A stretch of 9,421 nt of DNA, from the NCBI GenBank assembly GCA_025929455.1, contig JAICMB010000094.1:1-9421 (forward strand), in the 5' to 3' direction. The notes beneath the pieces are model-generated. The model worked only from the letters and a program-made list of their open reading frames with translations. It searched no databases and had not been told where the DNA came from. A program made the translations under genes and the position numbers. This document shows, one piece after another, positions 7,924 through 9,421 of this stretch. How positions within the stretch are numbered: position 1 is the stretch's first letter; each line of letters opens with the position of its first letter. The DNA is from Bryobacteraceae bacterium (GTDB taxonomy: Bacteria; Acidobacteriota; Terriglobia; Bryobacterales; Bryobacteraceae).

Positions 7924-8718
7924 TTACTCGCTCGCTGAAATTTCAACCGTCGCGGAATACAGTCCCGGAGCTTGCGCGCGTACCGCCAGCGTGTCCTGCT
8001 CGAACCGCGCCTTCCTGAAGACGCCGCCTGCCGCGAGTGTGCGCTTGTAAGGCCCGGCGTTCGGCTGCGCCTCTACCTGTAATCCGAAAACATCGACGCA
8101 CGCGCCGGGCTGAAGCTGCAGACCGAAAGAAACTCCTCCCGCGGCAATATTTAAAGCCGCGGTGTACTGCACGCGCGTCCACGCGCTGTTCACAGCAAAC
8201 GTCTGAACCGACGAAGTCGCCCCCGCGGCCGCGACCAACCCAACCGTCTGCGCCGCGCCCGCGTGTACGTATGCGGAAACGGTGTATTGGTACGATGCCG
8301 GACCCGCGACGGGCTGCATAATCTGTGCCGCGCTCTGCGACGCATTGGTGAGAGTGACTGCCCCGGTGCTCCCGTTCGGATCGGCCGTACCAGTCACTAC
8401 ATCGAGGAGCGCCGCGCCTTCCCAAACCGCGTTCGTCAGGTCTTCGCTAAACCGCAGTAGATTTGCAAACGGGTCGAGAAACACAAAGCTTTCGTATCTG
8501 CCCGACACCGATGCAAACAATGTTTCGATCGCGTTCTTCTCCGCTTCGCTCAATCCGGAATACGCGATCCGCCAGTACATCCGCATCGCACCCGGATCGG
8601 CAAGCGCAAAATACGACGCGTCGTCGGCGCCGTTCACAAGCGTGCGCGTGTCCAGGCGGCGCGCGGCTGGATATTGGGCGATGGCGCCGCTGCTGAGTTG
8701 CGGGTAATAAAGGTTCAT
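7924..8718 (-). CDS. Second Dit-like distal tail protein with inserted glycan-binding-like module
   Basis: The protein has 264 residues; its ATG overlaps the stop of the previous gene by four bases (ATGA), so translation is coupled. Residues 3-83 match the neighbouring 120-residue Dit-like protein: Y/F-P-x-L-x-x-G-A-x-x-Q-Y-P-A-x-R-x-L near the start, then a W followed by S-x-L-x-E-x-E, then F-x-x-x-DP. Residues about 233-264 match that protein's last strands. Between them, about 85-232 is an extra module opening 'NLLRFSEDLTNAVWEGA' and closing 'VDVFGLQVEAQPNAGPYKR', the usual frame of a beta-sandwich found in many phage spike and fiber proteins and resembling carbohydrate-binding modules. 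This mirrors the 'evolved Dit' proteins of lactic-acid-bacteria phages, which carry inserted carbohydrate-binding modules. The likely role is a distal tail ring with adhesin function. Family assignment is from pattern recognition only. Confidence 0.85.
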   Translation of the reverse strand: MNLYYPQLSSGAIAQYPAARRLDTRTLVNGADDASYFALADPGAMRMYWRIAYSGLSEAEKNAIETLFASVSGRYESFVFLDPFANLLRFSEDLTNAVWEGAALLDVVTGTADPNGSTGAVTLTNASQSAAQIMQPVAGPASYQYTVSAYVHAGAAQTVGLVAAAGATSSVQTFAVNSAWTRVQYTAALNIAAGGVSFGLQLQPGACVDVFGLQVEAQPNAGPYKRTLAAGGVFRKARFEQDTLAVRAQAPGLYSATVEISASE

Positions 8719-9077
8719 GTGGACTTGTTCTCTTTAATGACGAGTTGCGTTGCGCCGGCTCCGGCGTCCTTCCAGTCGTGCGTAAGGCTGTTCTGATCCA
8801 GACTGCAGGACGGATATACGGCTCCATCCCACGGATCGGTAAACGAAAATGTGTTGGCGGCACCGCTCTGCTCGCGCATAAACACGAGCGTCGCTTCCAT
8901 CTCGCTCTCATCGAGAGCGGAGAGCTGCACTACCCAGCGTCGGTACGGCCGCGCAAACCCGGCGAAGCGCTGCTCGCTGCCGTCTAGAAACGTCACAATC
9001 TGCGTCGAACACCGTAGCTGCCGGTCCGCCGGATACTGCATCACCGCGCCGGTCCGCAAAGTAGGAAATGAACTCAT
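8715..9077 (-). CDS. Short Dit-like distal tail protein
   Basis: This is a 120-residue protein with a strong GAGGAG ribosome binding site 6 bases before its ATG. The region 'TQIVTFLDGSEQRFAG', then 'RRW', L-x-x-L-x-x-x-E and 'TFSFTDPWDG' resembles the DUF2460-type distal tail protein g12 of the Rhodobacter gene transfer agent (T-x-IVT...G-x-E-x-R, RR, F-x-F-x-D), though shorter than the usual 200 or so residues. Dit proteins form the hexameric ring that joins the tail tube to the hub. Its place between a tape-measure end and the hub supports this. The C-terminus (KENKST) is translated across the start of the next gene through a four-base ATGA overlap. The two neighbours appear to come from a duplication. 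An unnamed tail assembly protein is the alternative. Confidence 0.8.
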   Translation of the reverse strand: MSSFPTLRTGAVMQYPADRQLRCSTQIVTFLDGSEQRFAGFARPYRRWVVQLSALDESEMEATLVFMREQSGAANTFSFTDPWDGAVYPSCSLDQNSLTHDWKDAGAGATQLVIKENKST

Positions 9078-9083
9078 CAGATG

Positions 9084-9089
9084 CTCCTC
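9084..9089 (-). promoter_or_regulatory. Ribosome binding site of the Dit-like gene
   Basis: On the minus strand this reads GAGGAG, 6 bases before the ATG at 9077. It is the only strong Shine-Dalgarno sequence in the operon segment, consistent with this gene needing independent initiation after the 173-base spacer while the following genes are coupled to their predecessors. Confidence 0.8.
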
Positions 9090-9192
9090 GCCAATTGGGT
9101 CATAAGTAGGGCGGCCAGTCTTGCTGGCTGCCCATGCGCGGGTTGCAGCCGAAGCTTGTACCGGCGTGGTTGCGGCTCTGCTGCTGTGTGGG

Positions 9193-9210
9193 GCAGGCGT
9201 CCACGCCTGC
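9193..9210. repeat. Palindrome A, 8-base arms around CC
   Basis: GCAGGCGT and ACGCCTGC are exact reverse complements separated by two bases (CC). It directly abuts palindrome B at 9211, giving two consecutive near-perfect inverted repeats between the tape-measure and Dit genes. The GC-rich arms resemble dispersed REP-like or MITE-type elements common in acidobacterial intergenic DNA; the family membership is my inference. No T-run follows on the minus strand, so it is not a classical terminator, although the transcript could fold here. Confidence 0.55.
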
Positions 9211-9230
9211 AGCGGGTCTCCAGACCCGCT
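9211..9230. repeat. Palindrome B, 9-base arms around CC
   Basis: AGCGGGTCT and AGACCCGCT are exact reverse complements with CC between them. It lies head to tail with palindrome A and shares its central CC, which suggests that the two belong to one repeat unit. In RNA it would be a stem of nine pairs, but a two-base loop is too tight, so the inner pair or two would open. Possible roles are a repeat insertion, an mRNA-stabilising stem or an attenuator after the tape-measure gene. Confidence 0.55.
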
Positions 9231-9250
9231 TCGGCCGCCTCAACGGATCC

Positions 9251-9421
9251 TCACAGCTCCGCGATCGTGTCCGTCAGCGAATTCGCCTGCAGCAGCGCCT
9301 GCCTTACGGCGCTCGCAATCTCATCACTGTGATCGAGAAAACTGCGGCTATCCATCGCGCTGACGTTCACCGTAACGTTCGGCGCAGATGTCGTCTTCGA
9401 CGCCCCACCCGCCCCGCCGAC
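9251..9421 (-). CDS. Tail tape-measure-like protein, C-terminal end (partial)
   Basis: The frame is open from the window edge to a TGA at 9251-9253, giving the last 56 residues of a protein that starts outside. It is glycine/alanine-rich at first (VGGAGGAS), then holds 'VTVNVSAMDSRSFLDHSDEI' and ends in a helical 'ASAVRQALLQANSLTDTIAEL'-type tail (residues broken here for clarity). This beta strand plus 'MDSxSFLDxxDEIAxAVRxAL' arrangement is common at the end of phage tape-measure proteins, and the position directly before the Dit-like genes fits the standard tail gene order. The tape measure sets the tail length and is ejected with the DNA. The bulk of the protein is not visible, so the assignment rests on the end and on context. 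Confidence 0.65.
   Translation of the reverse strand, partial: VGGAGGASKTTSAPNVTVNVSAMDSRSFLDHSDEIASAVRQALLQANSLTDTIAEL

Larger units (their letters stand above)
9078..9250. other. Repeat-bearing spacer inside the tail operon
   Basis: These 173 bases separate the tape-measure stop from the Dit-like start, where every other junction in this operon is -4 to +7 bases. It contains palindromes A and B, a smaller hairpin at 9114-9128 (GCCAG/CTGGC around five bases) and a partial stem between about 9145-9151 and 9173-9181. Only tiny reading frames occur on the minus strand. The whole spacer may be one dispersed element inserted in the operon, which a search of the host genome would settle. Confidence 0.5.

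Noticed and set aside
7923..7946. Upstream ATG (7946) for the hub gene
   Set aside because: It would force a 23-base overlap with the Dit-like gene, has no ribosome binding site, and MATLEEIK one base after the stop is the more natural start.
1..9421. CRISPR array, tRNA, rRNA, transposase or integrase
   Set aside because: I saw no regularly spaced repeats, no cloverleaf-like tRNA and no recombinase or transposase motifs in any frame.

Overview
The window looks like the genome of a soil-type acidobacterium (Acidobacteriota, perhaps the Solibacter/Bryobacter group). This rests on the left-hand gene, a secreted protein with a carboxypeptidase-regulatory-like domain followed by TPRs, a type very common in that phylum, and on the moderately high GC content. 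The assignment comes from family knowledge, not from a marker gene.

Left part (1-1263, + strand): a 276-base non-coding leader carries a strong match to a sigma-54 (-24/-12) promoter at 171-187 and a perfect 13-base palindrome about 130 bases upstream of it. It is followed by one gene for an exported TPR protein (277-1263), which starts at an ATG behind a good Shine-Dalgarno sequence.

Right part (1265-9421, - strand; transcription runs from the right edge leftwards): a tightly packed long-tailed-phage tail-tip module. In transcription order it has the C-terminal end of a tape-measure-like protein (9251-9421, cut by the window edge); a 173-base spacer with two abutting palindromes; a short Dit-like distal tail protein (8715-9077); a second Dit-like protein, paralogous to the first but with about 148 residues of a carbohydrate-binding-like module inserted (7924-8718); a very large hub protein that joins a lambda gpL-like Cys4 (putative Fe-S) region, a gpJ-like hub and about 550 residues of beta-rich C-terminus (4020-7922); and a 915-residue protein ending in a glycoside-hydrolase-like TIM barrel (1265-4012). 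Apart from the repeat-bearing spacer, gene junctions are -4, +1 and +7 bases, so this is one operon with translational coupling.

Working together, these proteins would close the distal end of a siphovirus-like tail: tape measure, then Dit ring(s), then the hub (gpL/gpJ functions), then glycan-binding or glycan-cleaving parts for host contact. The order parallels the Rhodobacter gene transfer agent (g11 tape measure, g12 Dit, g13 Fe-S hub, g15 hub/TIM-barrel), but with fused and duplicated parts and without a visible NlpC/P60 peptidase gene between them. Whether it belongs to an active prophage, a remnant, a gene transfer agent or a tail-derived particle cannot be decided from this window, because head, packaging, lysis and integrase genes would lie outside it. 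The module abuts the host-type TPR gene with a single base between the two convergent stop codons, and no attachment site is visible.
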